Below, piece after piece: positions 35,058-44,241 of a DNA stretch of 64,000 bases (positions are counted from its first letter, which is position 1; each line of letters opens with the position of its first letter). The stretch is from Streptomyces wedmorensis (GTDB lineage: Bacteria > Actinomycetota > Actinomycetes > Streptomycetales > Streptomycetaceae). Location: assembly GCF_000716445.1 (NCBI RefSeq), contig NZ_JNWK01000007.1, positions 124,001-188,000 on the forward strand, written 5' to 3'. The translations under genes were made by a program, and so were the position numbers. Below the pieces are notes generated by a model. The model worked only from the letters and a program-made list of their open reading frames with translations. It was not told the DNA's origin and made no database searches.

Positions 35058-35694
35058 CGACCAGACCATCATCCGCACCGGGCTGCGGATCATACTGAAC
35101 GCCCAGCCCGGCATCGAGGTGATCGGCGAGGCCGCCGACGGAGAGGAATCGGTACACCTGGCCCGCGAACTGCGCCCAGACGTCTGCCTGTTCGACATCC
35201 GCATGCCCGTGATCGACGGGCTCGAAGCCACCCGGCTGCTCGCCGGCCCGGGCGTCGCCGACCCGCTGGCCGTGGTCGTCATCACCACGTTCGACCTCGA
35301 CGAGTACGTCTACGGCGCGCTGCGTGCAGGCGCCCGCGGATTCCTCCTCAAGGACACGGGACCGGACCTCCTGGCGCAGGCCGTACGGTCGGCGTCCGAC
35401 GGTGAGGCGCTCATCGCGCCCAGCGTCACCGTCCGTCTGCTCCAGGCATTCGCGGACCTGCCCGCCGGCCGGCCCGTGGCCCAGCCGGTCTCCCCCGTCA
35501 CCGCCCGCGAGGAGCAGGTGCTCCTCGCCGTCGCCCGCGGGCTGACCAACACCGAGATCGCCGACGCGCTGCACATCAGCCTCAGCACGGTGAAGACGCA
35601 TCTGGCCAGCCTGATGGCCAAACTCGGCGCCCGCAACCGGGTCGAGATCGCGATGTGGGCCTACGAAACGCGCCGTATCCTCCCCGGAACCTGA
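35032..35694 (+). CDS. NarL/FixJ response regulator
   Basis: Regulator of 220 residues. The receiver domain has acidic residues in VLVADDQ, phospho-acceptor Asp near 55 in CLFDIRMP, and Lys in FLLKDTGP. The LuxR-type HTH is at about 155-215 (TAREEQVLLAVARGLTNTEI, SLSTVKTHLASLMAKL). GTG 35032 is chosen: GGGAGG lies ten bases upstream and VPIRVLVADDQ is the expected family start. It is coupled with the kinase and probably regulates the divergent MMPL transporter gene. Confidence 0.94.
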   Translation: MPIRVLVADDQTIIRTGLRIILNAQPGIEVIGEAADGEESVHLARELRPDVCLFDIRMPVIDGLEATRLLAGPGVADPLAVVVITTFDLDEYVYGALRAGARGFLLKDTGPDLLAQAVRSASDGEALIAPSVTVRLLQAFADLPAGRPVAQPVSPVTAREEQVLLAVARGLTNTEIADALHISLSTVKTHLASLMAKLGARNRVEIAMWAYETRRILPGT

Positions 35695-35707
35695 GCTCGA
35701 TACGCGC

Positions 35708-36610
35708 CTAGGACCTGGCCGCCGTGGCGAGTGCCTTCTCCCGCAGGGTGCGCAGCGCGGCGAGCTCGTCCGCGTAGCCCGCGCCGAGGGTCTTCTCGGC
35801 GTCGGTCTGGGCCGCCGAGACGACGGCGGTGAGGCCGGTGGCGGCCTGGCAGTCCGCGTCCGCTCGGGAGAGCTTCAGCTCGACGCCGGCGACGGCGTGC
35901 AGCTCGGCCTGGTCCTGGCCGGCCTGCCTGAGCCGGCGGTCGACCGTCGCCTGGGGATCGCCGAAGGCCTTCGCGGGGGACCCGGCGTCCTTCATGCAGG
36001 CGCTCCAGGAGTCCTGTGCGGCGAGGTACCGGCGGTCGGTCCTGACCCTCTGGACGACCGCGTCGCCCAGGACCTGGAAGGTGTTGAAGAGCCTGTAGTA
36101 CTCCGGTCCGTAGAGGCGGGACATGGCGTCGCTGACGCAGGAGTCCGCCTGGTGGAAGAACTCCCGCTTCATGGGCATGGCCAGGTTCACCCGGTGGGCG
36201 GGGGTGCCGAGCAGGGCGTCCTTCCAGCGCGTGTCCGCCGCCTCGGCGGCGTTGACGTCGACCGGCGGCCGCATGGAGAGCGTGGTGCTCGTGATGCCGT
36301 AGCCGTCGTTCACCGCCTGCGCGACGGTGAGCAGTCCGTACGGGTTGGTGTCGGCCAGGTGGTTCCCGGTGGGCAGGGGCTGCGGGCGGTAGGTGAACCC
36401 GCGCCGCTTCATGCAGGCGGCGACGAGGTCTTCCTCCGCCGCGTGGAGGGCCGTGAGCTGCGGCCCGGGGTAGTGGGTGACGCCCTGGAAGGGGCGGGGT
36501 GCGGGGAGCGGCGCGGGGCCGGGTGCGGCGGTGCCGCCGGACGTCGAGCATCCGGCGGCACCGAGACCCAGAAGCAGCGCCACGGCTGCGGTGCGTCTCC
36601 TGGAGGTCAT
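35708..36610 (-). CDS. Secreted lipoprotein of unknown function
   Basis: Protein of 300 residues with a signal peptide and lipobox GAAGC at about residue 21. The mature part is mostly helical with conserved-looking cysteine pairs (VAACMKRRGF, DSCVSDAM, SACMKDAG, ADCQAATG). The pattern C-M-K-x-x-G occurs in many Streptomyces lipoproteins of unknown role. It is followed, in the same direction of transcription, by nothing closer than the converging regulator gene, and it lies four bases downstream of the I36-like gene, so the two may be one operon. Confidence 0.75.
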   Translation of the reverse strand: MTSRRRTAAVALLLGLGAAGCSTSGGTAAPGPAPLPAPRPFQGVTHYPGPQLTALHAAEEDLVAACMKRRGFTYRPQPLPTGNHLADTNPYGLLTVAQAVNDGYGITSTTLSMRPPVDVNAAEAADTRWKDALLGTPAHRVNLAMPMKREFFHQADSCVSDAMSRLYGPEYYRLFNTFQVLGDAVVQRVRTDRRYLAAQDSWSACMKDAGSPAKAFGDPQATVDRRLRQAGQDQAELHAVAGVELKLSRADADCQAATGLTAVVSAAQTDAEKTLGAGYADELAALRTLREKALATAARS

Positions 36611-36614
36611 CGAC

Positions 36615-36986
36615 TCAGACCGTGCACCACTCGTTGGAGCCGATGGTGCTCAGGTTGTCGCCGATCCGGTTCCAGCCGGTGCCCCGGTACAGGATCCAGC
36701 CCTGGCCCTGGTAGTCGGTCTCCTTGTAGAGCACGACGTTGCAGCTGTTGCCGTTGTTGAAGGCCGCGCCGTTCAGGGCGTACTTGAAGTTCGTGTACCC
36801 GGTCAGGTCACGGTTGTCCTGGTAGACCGTCTGCACGGCGCCCTGGTAGTCGGCCTGCCAGTACACGCACAGACCACCGCTGGCACAGCCCGCCGGGGCC
36901 GCGTTGGCGGCCGGGGCGACGGCCGCCGCGCCGAGGGCGACGCCGGCCGCCATGCCGAGGGCCGCGAGGGATCGCTTGAAGTTCAC
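36615..36986 (-). CDS. Secreted I36-type protease-inhibitor-like protein
   Basis: Exported protein of 123 residues with a typical Sec signal peptide, cleaved probably after APAANA near residue 29. The mature domain is a small beta/gamma-crystallin-like fold: GLCVYWQADYQGAVQTVY, NSCNVVLYKETDYQGQGWIL and a terminal NEWCTV, with four cysteines for two disulfides. It fits the peptidase inhibitor I36 family, founded on a Streptomyces metalloprotease inhibitor. Inhibitor function is inferred. Confidence 0.85.
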   Translation of the reverse strand: MNFKRSLAALGMAAGVALGAAAVAPAANAAPAGCASGGLCVYWQADYQGAVQTVYQDNRDLTGYTNFKYALNGAAFNNGNSCNVVLYKETDYQGQGWILYRGTGWNRIGDNLSTIGSNEWCTV

Positions 36987-37233
36987 GAGGTGCTCTCCGT
37001 TTCTCCTGGACCGGGTTCCCGGTACGGCACGAAGCTGTCAGGGGCGGTCAACGGAACCTCAAGTGCCGCTCAACGGTCGCTCAACGCAGGGCTGTTGAAG
37101 CGCAGGTCCGGGCCGTTCCGAGGGGGGCGCGGCCGGGTTCGCCGGCGCGCCACGCCGTCCGTGGAAACCGGCGACAAACGCGTTCGCGCCGCTGCATCCT
37201 GGCCGCCGACACCAAGATCGACGGGGGCGCGCG

Positions 37234-38247
37234 ATGTGGTCAGTGGTCTCGGCAGGGGAGTTGCCGGCACGGGAACGGTTCGACTGGTTCGAGGACCTGG
37301 TCACGCGGGAGGTGATGCCCACCGCGCTCAGCGTCGAGCGGCCCGCCGACTTCCAGGCCGAGGCGGCGGTGCTGGACCTCCGGGACGTCCGCGTCGCACG
37401 GTTCGCCTTCTCGCCCCTGCGGTCGCGCCGTACGCCCGCGCTGATCCGGCGCGGCGATCCGGAGCAGTACCAGCTGGGGCTGATCAGGCAGGGCGTCACC
37501 GTCCTGTCCCAGCACCGGAACGACTGCAGTGCCGGGGCGGGGGACCTGCTCTTCTGGGACACCTCGCGGCCCTCGGCCGCGGACATGCCCACCGCGTCGG
37601 GTCCCGTGCGGCTGACCCTGCTGCAACTCCCGCGTGACGTACTGCCGCTGCGGCCCCAGCGGGTCGACCGGCTGCTGGGCAGCCGGATTCCCGGAGGGCA
37701 CGGGGTCGGGGCGGTCCTCGCCGCTTTCCTCGACTCCCTCGAAGGGCATGCCGGCCAGTGCGCGCCCGACGACCTGCCCCGGCTCGGCTCCGTCGTCGTC
37801 GACCTCGTCGCCGCCTGCCTCGCCCAGAACCTCGACGCCGACGACCAGCTCCCCGCCGAGGCGAGGGCACGGGCGCTGATCCAGCGGATCCACGACTTCG
37901 TCGAGACCCATCTCGGCGACCCCGACCTCACCCCGGCCGCCGTCGCCGCCGGCCACCACGTCTCCGTACGCACCCTCCACCAGCTCTTCCGGGCGTACGG
38001 CGACGGCGAGACCGTCCAGGCCCGCATCCGGCGCCGCCGCCTGGAGCGGTGCCGCGACGACCTCGCCCGCCCCGAACTCCTCGGCCGTCCCGTGCAGGCC
38101 GTCGCCGCGCGGTGGGGCTTCAGCGGCCCGGCGGTCTTCAGCCGCACCTTCCGGGCGGCGTACGGCCTCAGCCCCACCGAGTTCCGCGCGCTGAGCGTCA
38201 AGGACGTCCGCGCCGAGCGCACAGCGGGACGGGCGGCGCGTTCCTAG
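37234..38247 (+). CDS. AraC family transcriptional activator
   Basis: Regulator of 337 residues. The N-terminal AraC_binding_2-like sensing domain spans about 15-190 (QYQLGLIRQGVTVLSQHRND, AGDLLFWDTSRP). The C-terminal double HTH spans about 225-325 (LTPAAVAAGHHVSVRTLHQL, VQAVAARWGFSGPAVFSRTF, AYGLSPTEFR). ATG 37234 has a GGGGG stretch upstream. The 247-base region before it holds no gene. The target is unknown. Confidence 0.92.
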   Translation: MWSVVSAGELPARERFDWFEDLVTREVMPTALSVERPADFQAEAAVLDLRDVRVARFAFSPLRSRRTPALIRRGDPEQYQLGLIRQGVTVLSQHRNDCSAGAGDLLFWDTSRPSAADMPTASGPVRLTLLQLPRDVLPLRPQRVDRLLGSRIPGGHGVGAVLAAFLDSLEGHAGQCAPDDLPRLGSVVVDLVAACLAQNLDADDQLPAEARARALIQRIHDFVETHLGDPDLTPAAVAAGHHVSVRTLHQLFRAYGDGETVQARIRRRRLERCRDDLARPELLGRPVQAVAARWGFSGPAVFSRTFRAAYGLSPTEFRALSVKDVRAERTAGRAARS

Positions 38248-38405
38248 GCTCGTGGCTGTCAGCACGTGCTTCGGGAAGGCGGGGGAGGGACGACAATGAC
38301 CAGGTACGACGGCCAAGGGGTCTGGGACTTCGACGCGTGAGCCCGGAGGCGGGCGGCGCGCGAGCACGGAACGGGGGACGCGTGAGCACGGAGGAAGGGC
38401 GCGGC

Positions 38406-38930
38406 GTGAGCACGGAGCAGCACGGCATCGGCGCCGTCACGGTGGCGACCGGACGTCTCGACCTCGTCCCCCTCGCCGTCGAGCACGCCGGCGAGATGGC
38501 CCGGGTCCTCGCCGACCCCGCGCTGCACGCCTTCATCGGGGGCGACCCGCTGTCCGAGCCCGAGCTGCGCGCCCGGTACGAACGGCTGGTCGCGGGGTCA
38601 CCCGACCCGGCGGTCGTCTGGTGCAACTGGGTCGTACGGCTCCGCGCCGAGGACCGGTTCGCCGGGACCGTGCAGGCGACGGTCACCGACGGCGGGCGGA
38701 CCGCCGAGGTCGCATGGGTGACGGGGACGGAGTGGCAGGGGCGCGGGATCGCCCGGGAAGCGGCCGAGGCGCTCGTCGGGCTGCTCCTGGAGCGGGGCGT
38801 CCGTACGGTCGTCGCCCACGTCCACCCCGACCACGCGGCCTCCGCCGCCGTCGCCCGCGCGGCCGGCCTCGCGCGGACGGACGAGGTGGACGACGGCGAG
38901 ATCCGGTGGGAGCTGCGCAACGCTCCCTGA
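38406..38930 (+). CDS. GNAT family acetyltransferase (RimJ/RimL-like)
   Basis: Acetyltransferase of 174 residues: TGRLDLVPLAVEHAGEMARV at the start and VTGTEWQGRGIAREAAEAL as the acetyl-CoA loop, followed by VVAHVHPDHAASAAVARAAG. GTG 38406 is preceded by GGAGGAAGG. Three near copies of GCGTGAGCACGGAG just upstream give in-frame alternative starts (for example GTG 38382). The acceptor may be a protein N-terminus or a small amine; unknown. Confidence 0.87.
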   Translation: MSTEQHGIGAVTVATGRLDLVPLAVEHAGEMARVLADPALHAFIGGDPLSEPELRARYERLVAGSPDPAVVWCNWVVRLRAEDRFAGTVQATVTDGGRTAEVAWVTGTEWQGRGIAREAAEALVGLLLERGVRTVVAHVHPDHAASAAVARAAGLARTDEVDDGEIRWELRNAP

Positions 38931-38997
38931 GGGGGGCGCGGTCAGGGCCCCGAGGACCGGGCCGCCCGGGACCGCCCGCCGGTGGAGGTGACCGGCC

Positions 38998-41334
38998 TCA
39001 AGGGCAGCGAGGAGCTGTTCGGGATCGAGGCGCTCGGCGGGTCCTGACCAGCCGGGGGCCGACGACCACGCCCAGGAGCAGCAGCGCCGCCAGCGCCCCC
39101 GCCGCGAGGCCCGCCCGCAGGCCCGGGGGCCGGAAGGCGCAGGAGAGGTCGGTGCGGCCGTCGTGGAGGGGGACGGCGAGGAGGCCGCCGTACGAGACGG
39201 GGCCGGCGCCCTCGCAGTGCCAGCCCGCGATGCGCGGGACCGCGACGACCGCCGTGCCCGTGGAGCCCGGCGGGAAAGTGGCGCGTATGCCGTCCGGGGT
39301 GACGTGGATCGGGGTCGCGGCGCGGGCGCGGAGGGCCGTGACCGCCGTGCGGAGGCGTTCGTGGTCCAGGCAGCCGAGCTCGCCGGGGCCCGGCAGGACC
39401 GGCTTCAGGCCGGGGACCCGCTGCACGCCGAGGGAGGTGAGGGCGGCGCGGCGTTTCGGGCCGCCGCCGAGGAGGTGGACCGGCGGCCGGTCGCCGAGGC
39501 GGGCCGGGCCCGTGGCGTCGGGGGACCAGAGGAAGACCTCCGTGCCGACCCGGCACGCGCCCGCGTGCGGAGCCTCGTACACCCGGGCGCCGAGCAGGAG
39601 TTCCTGGTTGCGGAACGGCGACGGGCCGTAGGCCGGGGGCGGGCCCGGCGGCCGTACCGTCACCAGCGGCAGGCGGACGTCCGTACGGACGACGGCGCCG
39701 TCCCGCCAGCGCGCGCCCACGCCGAACAGCGCGTCGGTCACCGGGTTGTCCAGGCTCTGCAGGTTCCGGCCGCGCGAGGTCCAGCCGCCGCCCAGGGCGG
39801 CCAGGGTCTCCGTCAGGACGGCGGGGGTGTGGCTGCTGTAGTAGGCGGCGCCCTGGCCGCCCAGGAGCAGCGGGTCGTTGCCCGCGACGCGCGGGAGGCC
39901 GGAGTCGGTGCGGTACGCGGGCCAGCCGTCGGCCGCCGCCAGGGCCGCCGCCCGCCGCTCGTGCCCGGGGCCCCACGGCGGATAGTCGTCGAGCCGGACG
40001 AGCCGCTCCCGGTCCGCGTACGCCGTCGTGGCCGCCGCCTGGCCCAGCAGGGTGCCGGTCACGAGGAGCGCGGCGAGGAGCCCGTACCGGCCCCGGCGGG
40101 GCAGCAGGAGCGCGCCCGCGACCGCCGCCAGACCCGCGCCCGCGAGGAGCAGCGACCAGGAGGTGACGAGAGGGCTCGGCAGCGCCCCCGCCGTGAGCGC
40201 GAGGACCACCGCCGCCCCACCGAGGAGCGCGCGCCGGTCCGGGAGGCCGTGGGCGAGACCCGTCCAGGCGGCGAGGACGAGGACCCCGGACAGGACGAAG
40301 GTCTGGCGGTACGGGCTGCCGTTCGGGGTGGCGAACACGTGCCAGACGAGATGGGTCGGGCCCCACTGCATCGACAGGGCCACCGCCGCGCACAGGGCTC
40401 CCCACGCCCACCGCTCCCGGCCCGGCGCGTCCCGGCGGAAGAGCAGCGCTGCGGCGAGCAGCGGCACCGCCGTGCACACGAAGGCCGCGGGGGTCGCGAA
40501 GCCGTACGTCACCGGGAGCAGGCGGGCCAGCACGTCCGTGCCGTCCGCCGCGACGAAGTCCCGGACGACACCCGGGTGGGCGTGCCGGGAGCCCAGGAAG
40601 ACGGGCACGAGGACGGGGGCGGCGAGGCCGATCCCCAGCCCGGTCGTGAGCGCCGCCCGGCCGAGGGTCCGCACCCGCGGGGAGTCCGTCACCGCGAGGC
40701 GGACGAGGAGGACGAGGCCCGCGCCCAGGGTCGCCATGTAGGCCGTGTAGAAGTTCGCGAACCAGCAGGCGGCCACCACCAGGGGGCCGAGGAGGGGGCG
40801 GCGGGCCTCCCGGCTCCACTCGCCGACCAGGCAGAGCAGCGGGAAGGCGATCAGGCCGTCCAGCCACATCGGGTTGTACGTGCCCTCGGCGAGCGACCAT
40901 CCGCACAGCGCGTACGAGGCGCCGAGGACGGACGCCCACCACCAGGCGCCCGGCCCGAGGCGGCGCAGCAGGAACGCCATCGCGGCCGCCGCGGTCGCCG
41001 TCTTCAGGACGGTGATCGCGTACACCGCGTACTCGATGTCGGCGCGCGGGAACAGCGCCACCAGCGGGGCGAAGGGGCTCGACAGGTAGGTGCCGTAGTC
41101 GGGGAGGAAGCTCGTGCCCCAGCCCGCCTGCCAGTCGAGCAGCGGCCCGCCGTCCGCCCGGCCGTGCAGGAGGTCCCACAGGTGTGCGTGGAACGGCACG
41201 AACTGGTTGGCGAGGTCGTTGACGGCCCGGTGGCGCGGGCCGAAGGGGAAGACCCGGGCGACCGCGTCCCCGCCGCAGACGGCGACGGCGGCGAGGAGGG
41301 CGGCGAGCGGGCAGGGGCGCTTGGCGTTCGGCAT
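38998..41334 (-). CDS. YfhO-family membrane glycosylation protein
   Basis: Large integral membrane protein of 778 residues, with about 12-13 helices in the first 470 residues, an extracellular region, and a last helix near residue 745. YfhO features are AVNDLANQFVPFHAHLWDLL near the N-terminus, the loop SYALCGWSLAEGTYNPMWLD, and GNDPLLLGGQGAAYYSSHTP. In Bacillus, YfhO works with the GT2 enzyme CsbB to add sugars to lipoteichoic acid outside the cell. Here it is divergent from a CsbB-type GT2 gene only 126 bases away, supporting a similar surface-polymer pathway. Confidence 0.88.
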   Translation of the reverse strand: MPNAKRPCPLAALLAAVAVCGGDAVARVFPFGPRHRAVNDLANQFVPFHAHLWDLLHGRADGGPLLDWQAGWGTSFLPDYGTYLSSPFAPLVALFPRADIEYAVYAITVLKTATAAAAMAFLLRRLGPGAWWWASVLGASYALCGWSLAEGTYNPMWLDGLIAFPLLCLVGEWSREARRPLLGPLVVAACWFANFYTAYMATLGAGLVLLVRLAVTDSPRVRTLGRAALTTGLGIGLAAPVLVPVFLGSRHAHPGVVRDFVAADGTDVLARLLPVTYGFATPAAFVCTAVPLLAAALLFRRDAPGRERWAWGALCAAVALSMQWGPTHLVWHVFATPNGSPYRQTFVLSGVLVLAAWTGLAHGLPDRRALLGGAAVVLALTAGALPSPLVTSWSLLLAGAGLAAVAGALLLPRRGRYGLLAALLVTGTLLGQAAATTAYADRERLVRLDDYPPWGPGHERRAAALAAADGWPAYRTDSGLPRVAGNDPLLLGGQGAAYYSSHTPAVLTETLAALGGGWTSRGRNLQSLDNPVTDALFGVGARWRDGAVVRTDVRLPLVTVRPPGPPPAYGPSPFRNQELLLGARVYEAPHAGACRVGTEVFLWSPDATGPARLGDRPPVHLLGGGPKRRAALTSLGVQRVPGLKPVLPGPGELGCLDHERLRTAVTALRARAATPIHVTPDGIRATFPPGSTGTAVVAVPRIAGWHCEGAGPVSYGGLLAVPLHDGRTDLSCAFRPPGLRAGLAAGALAALLLLGVVVGPRLVRTRRAPRSRTAPRCP

Positions 41335-41460
41335 GACAGGTCGAATATGTCAGCGTCCCCGGCGGAAGAGCCGGGGTCGGAGGGCCAGTTCACGCGATGG
41401 TCGTCTGCAGGCCACGCACGTGGACCGGCCGGGACACCGCGGTCCGTTGTCGTGGTCCGT

Positions 41461-42444
41461 GTGCTGCTCTCGATCGTCGTCCCGTGCTTCAACGAGGAGG
41501 ACGTCCTCGCCCGCTTCCACGACCACGTGACCGTCGAACTCGCCAGACTGGAAGGCGAGTTCGAGATCGTGTACGTGGACGACGGAAGCCGGGACGGGAC
41601 CCTCCCGCTCCTCCGGGAGCTCGCAGCGGGCGATCCGCGCCGGGTCCGTTACGTCTCCTTCAGCCGCAACTTCGGCAAGGAGGCCGCGATGCTCGCCGGC
41701 CTCCGTCACGCGGCCGGCGACGCCGTCGTGATCATGGACGCCGACCTCCAGCACCCACCCGAGCTGGTGCACCGCATGGTCGCCCTCCACGCGGAGGGGT
41801 ACGACCAGGTCGTCGCCCGCCGCACCCGCGACGGCGACCGCGTCACCCGGACCCTGACCGCCCGCCTCTACTACCGGGCGATCAACCGGCTCGTCGACGT
41901 CGAGCTGGTCGACGGCGTCGGCGACTTCCGGCTGCTGTCCCGCCGAACCGTCGACGCGGTCCTCGACCTCGGCGAGTACAACCGCTTCAGCAAGGGGCTG
42001 TTCTCCTGGGTCGGCTTCCGCACCACGACCTTCGCGTACGAGAACGCCGTCCGCGAGCAGGGCCGCTCCAAGTGGACCTTCGGCAAGCTCCTCAACTACG
42101 GGCTCGACGGCCTCCTCTCCTTCAACAACAAGCCGCTCAGGGCAGCCGTCCACCTCGGGCTCCTCCTCCTCGTCGTCGCCCTCGGCTACGCGGCCTGGAT
42201 CGTCGGCGACGCCCTCGCCCACGGCGTCGACACCCCCGGCTACGTCACCCTGCTCGTCGCCGTCACCGCCCTCGCCGGCGTCCAGATGGTCATGGTCGGA
42301 CTGATCGGCGAGTACGTCGGCCGCATCTACTACGAGGTGAAGCGAAGGCCGCACTACCTCCTGAAGGAGACGAGCGGCGACGGGGAACCGGCCGACACCC
42401 GGGTGACGGGTGAGTCGTTGTGGGAAACAGTCGCACCGAAGTAG
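41461..42444 (+). CDS. Polyprenyl-phosphate glycosyltransferase, GT2 (CsbB/DPM1-like)
   Basis: Transferase of 327 residues. The GT2 domain covers about 1-230: LLSIVVPCFNEEDVL, VYVDDGSRDGT, the metal-binding VIMDADLQHPPE, and VDGVGDFRLLSRR. Two C-terminal membrane helices follow (about 232-255 and 268-290), then GEYVGRIYYEVKRRP. It moves a nucleotide-sugar residue to undecaprenyl phosphate; the lipid-linked sugar is then used by the YfhO-type partner. GTG 41461 gives the usual family start. An ATG at 41347 is in frame, but the 38 added codons have poor Streptomyces codon bias. Confidence 0.92.
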   Translation: MLLSIVVPCFNEEDVLARFHDHVTVELARLEGEFEIVYVDDGSRDGTLPLLRELAAGDPRRVRYVSFSRNFGKEAAMLAGLRHAAGDAVVIMDADLQHPPELVHRMVALHAEGYDQVVARRTRDGDRVTRTLTARLYYRAINRLVDVELVDGVGDFRLLSRRTVDAVLDLGEYNRFSKGLFSWVGFRTTTFAYENAVREQGRSKWTFGKLLNYGLDGLLSFNNKPLRAAVHLGLLLLVVALGYAAWIVGDALAHGVDTPGYVTLLVAVTALAGVQMVMVGLIGEYVGRIYYEVKRRPHYLLKETSGDGEPADTRVTGESLWETVAPK

Positions 42445-42525
42445 TGGCTCCGGCCCCGGCGACTCCCTACCATCGATCACCGCAAGGTCGTTCAACGTGA
42501 CGCACGACCAGCCCGGGAGGCTCCT

Positions 42526-43167
42526 TTGCACCGCCGCACTGCGCTCACCGTCTCCGCCGCGCTCCTCGCCGCGGCCCCACTGCTCACCGCCTGCGGCAGT
42601 GACGCCCACCCAGGAGCGGCGGCCGTCGTCGGCGGCGAACGGATCGAGGTCTCCAGCCTCCAGGCGCAGGTGAAGGACGTGCGCGCCGCGCAGGCCTCCT
42701 CCGAGCAGTCCGCCGAACTGCTCAAGGCCACCGGCGACCTCGGCCGGCAGAAGCTCAACGCCATGATCATCGACCGGATCATCGAGAAGGTCGCCCGGGA
42801 CAACGGCGTCACCGCCAGCCGCGCCGAGATCCAGCAGACCCGCACCGCCTACACCCGCGAGAACGGCGGCGAGGAGCGGTTCGAGGCCATCCTGCTCCAG
42901 CAGCGGGGCGTGGCGCCCGACCAGATCGACGACTTCGTCCGCCACGAGGTCCTCATGCTCAAGATCGCCGACAAGCTGGGCTTCACCGACACCGCCGAGG
43001 GCCAGAAGAAGCGGACCGAGGTCTACTCGGCCGCCTCCAAGGCCCTCGCCATCGACGTGAACCCGCGCTACGGCGCCTGGGACTCCGAGCGCGGCGGGCT
43101 GACCGCCGCCACCACGCCCTGGCTCCGGAAGATCAGCCAGGACCCGGCCGTCCAGGCCGGCGCCTGA
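42526..43167 (+). CDS. SurA-N-domain lipoprotein
   Basis: Exported lipoprotein of 213 residues: lipobox LLTAC at residues 19-23, then AAAVVGGERIEVSSLQAQVK and IIEKVARDNGVTASRAEIQQ, the SurA/PrsA N-terminal chaperone domain. No PPIase (parvulin) domain follows, so it is a chaperone-type half protein. The start is TTG 42526, supported by GGGAGG at 42515-42520. It is followed by mazG after 19 bases, an arrangement often seen in Streptomyces. Confidence 0.88.
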   Translation: MHRRTALTVSAALLAAAPLLTACGSDAHPGAAAVVGGERIEVSSLQAQVKDVRAAQASSEQSAELLKATGDLGRQKLNAMIIDRIIEKVARDNGVTASRAEIQQTRTAYTRENGGEERFEAILLQQRGVAPDQIDDFVRHEVLMLKIADKLGFTDTAEGQKKRTEVYSAASKALAIDVNPRYGAWDSERGGLTAATTPWLRKISQDPAVQAGA

Positions 43168-43186
43168 CGTTAGGTAGGTTCGAGGG

Positions 43187-44146
43187 GTGACTTCTGAGAG
43201 CCCCGGCCGCATCGTCCTGCTCACCGCCAGCCACCGCGTGGCGCCCGGAATCCTCTCCTGGCCCGCCTGGCAGGCGCTGCACGGTGCCGACCGGGTGCTC
43301 TGCCCCGACGAGGACCACCCCCAGCTGCCGTACCTGCGGGAGGCCGGCGTCGCCGTCGAGCACGTCCGGCCGACCGCCGAGGAGCTCGTGGCGGCCTGCG
43401 CCGGGGGCCGGACGGTCCTGCTGCTGCCGTCCGGCGAGGGCGACCGCGCGCTCACCGACGGCCTCGCCCGGCTGGCCGGCTCCGGCCGCCACGCGATGCC
43501 CGACCTGGAGCTGCTGCCCGGCTCGTACGACCTGCCCGGCGCCCGCCTCCTCGACCTCGTGCAGATCATGGACCGCATCCGGCGGGCCTGCCCGTGGTCC
43601 TCGCAGCAGACCCACAAGGGGCTCGCCAAGTACGGCATCGAGGAGGCGTACGAACTCGTCGAGGCGATCGAGGACGGCGACCGGGACGAACTGCGCGAGG
43701 AGCTCGGCGACGTCCTCCTCCAGGTCGTCTTCCACGCCCGGATCGCCGAGGAGGACCCGGAGGAGCCGTTCTCCGTGGACGACGTCGCCGCGACGCTCGT
43801 CGAGAAGCTGATCCACCGCCACCCGCACGTCTTCGGGGACGCGACCGCCGAGACGCCCGAGGAGGTCAAGGCGCACTGGCTGCGCACCAAGGCGATCGAG
43901 AAGCAGCGCGAGTCCGTCACCGACGGCGTCCCCCTCGGCCAGCCGGGCCTCGCGCTCGCCGCCAAGCTGGCGAGCCGGGTGCGGACGGCCGGCCTCGCCG
44001 TGGAGCTCCCGGCGGGCGAGGGCATCGGGTACGAGCTGCTCGCCCTCGCCGCCCGGGCCGAGGCGTCCGGCGTCGACCCGGAGGCCGCGCTGCGGGCGGC
44101 GGCGCGGACGTACCGCGAGGCGATCCGCGCGGCCGAGGGGCTGTGA
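43187..44146 (+). CDS. mazG: Nucleoside triphosphate pyrophosphohydrolase MazG
   Basis: Enzyme of 319 residues that hydrolyses (d)NTPs to monophosphates plus pyrophosphate, a housecleaning function. The N-terminal 110 residues are a degenerate methylase-like extension found in actinobacteria. The MazG core follows: LVQIMDRIRRACPWSSQQTH, then EEAYELVEAIEDGDRDELRE with the metal-binding Glu/Asp set, LGDVLLQVVFHARIAEE, and the second conserved block HPHVFGD. GTG 43187 has TAGGTT (43175-43180) six bases upstream and no ribosome site, so an internal leaderless promoter is likely. Confidence 0.95.
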   Translation: MTSESPGRIVLLTASHRVAPGILSWPAWQALHGADRVLCPDEDHPQLPYLREAGVAVEHVRPTAEELVAACAGGRTVLLLPSGEGDRALTDGLARLAGSGRHAMPDLELLPGSYDLPGARLLDLVQIMDRIRRACPWSSQQTHKGLAKYGIEEAYELVEAIEDGDRDELREELGDVLLQVVFHARIAEEDPEEPFSVDDVAATLVEKLIHRHPHVFGDATAETPEEVKAHWLRTKAIEKQRESVTDGVPLGQPGLALAAKLASRVRTAGLAVELPAGEGIGYELLALAARAEASGVDPEAALRAAARTYREAIRAAEGL

Positions 44147-44222
44147 CCGGGTCGCCGCGCCGCCGGAGGCCGAGCGCGGCCGAGGGGCTGTGACGGGGGC
44201 GACGGCGCCGCCGGAAGCCGGG
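44129..44222 (+). repeat. Tandem duplication of the mazG 3' end
   Basis: A 47-base unit covers the last mazG codons and stop (44129-44175) and is repeated imperfectly at 44176-44222. The first 19 bases, GCGGCCGAGGGGCTGTGAC, are identical. It is a local duplication and codes for nothing extra. Confidence 0.75.
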
Positions 44223-44241
44223 TGCCGCCGAGGCGCCGGGC

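Noticed and set aside
33885..35694. A fused kinase-regulator gene
   Set aside because: The kinase stop (35057) and regulator start (35032) overlap in different frames; they are two normal genes.
38296..38340. A 14-codon frame (ATG to TGA) before the GNAT gene
   Set aside because: No ribosome site or recognisable similarity; too short to support.
39163..41451. A plus-strand extension of the GT2 gene across yfhO-like coding sequence
   Set aside because: The added protein is low-complexity antisense. The GT2 domain begins near 41461.
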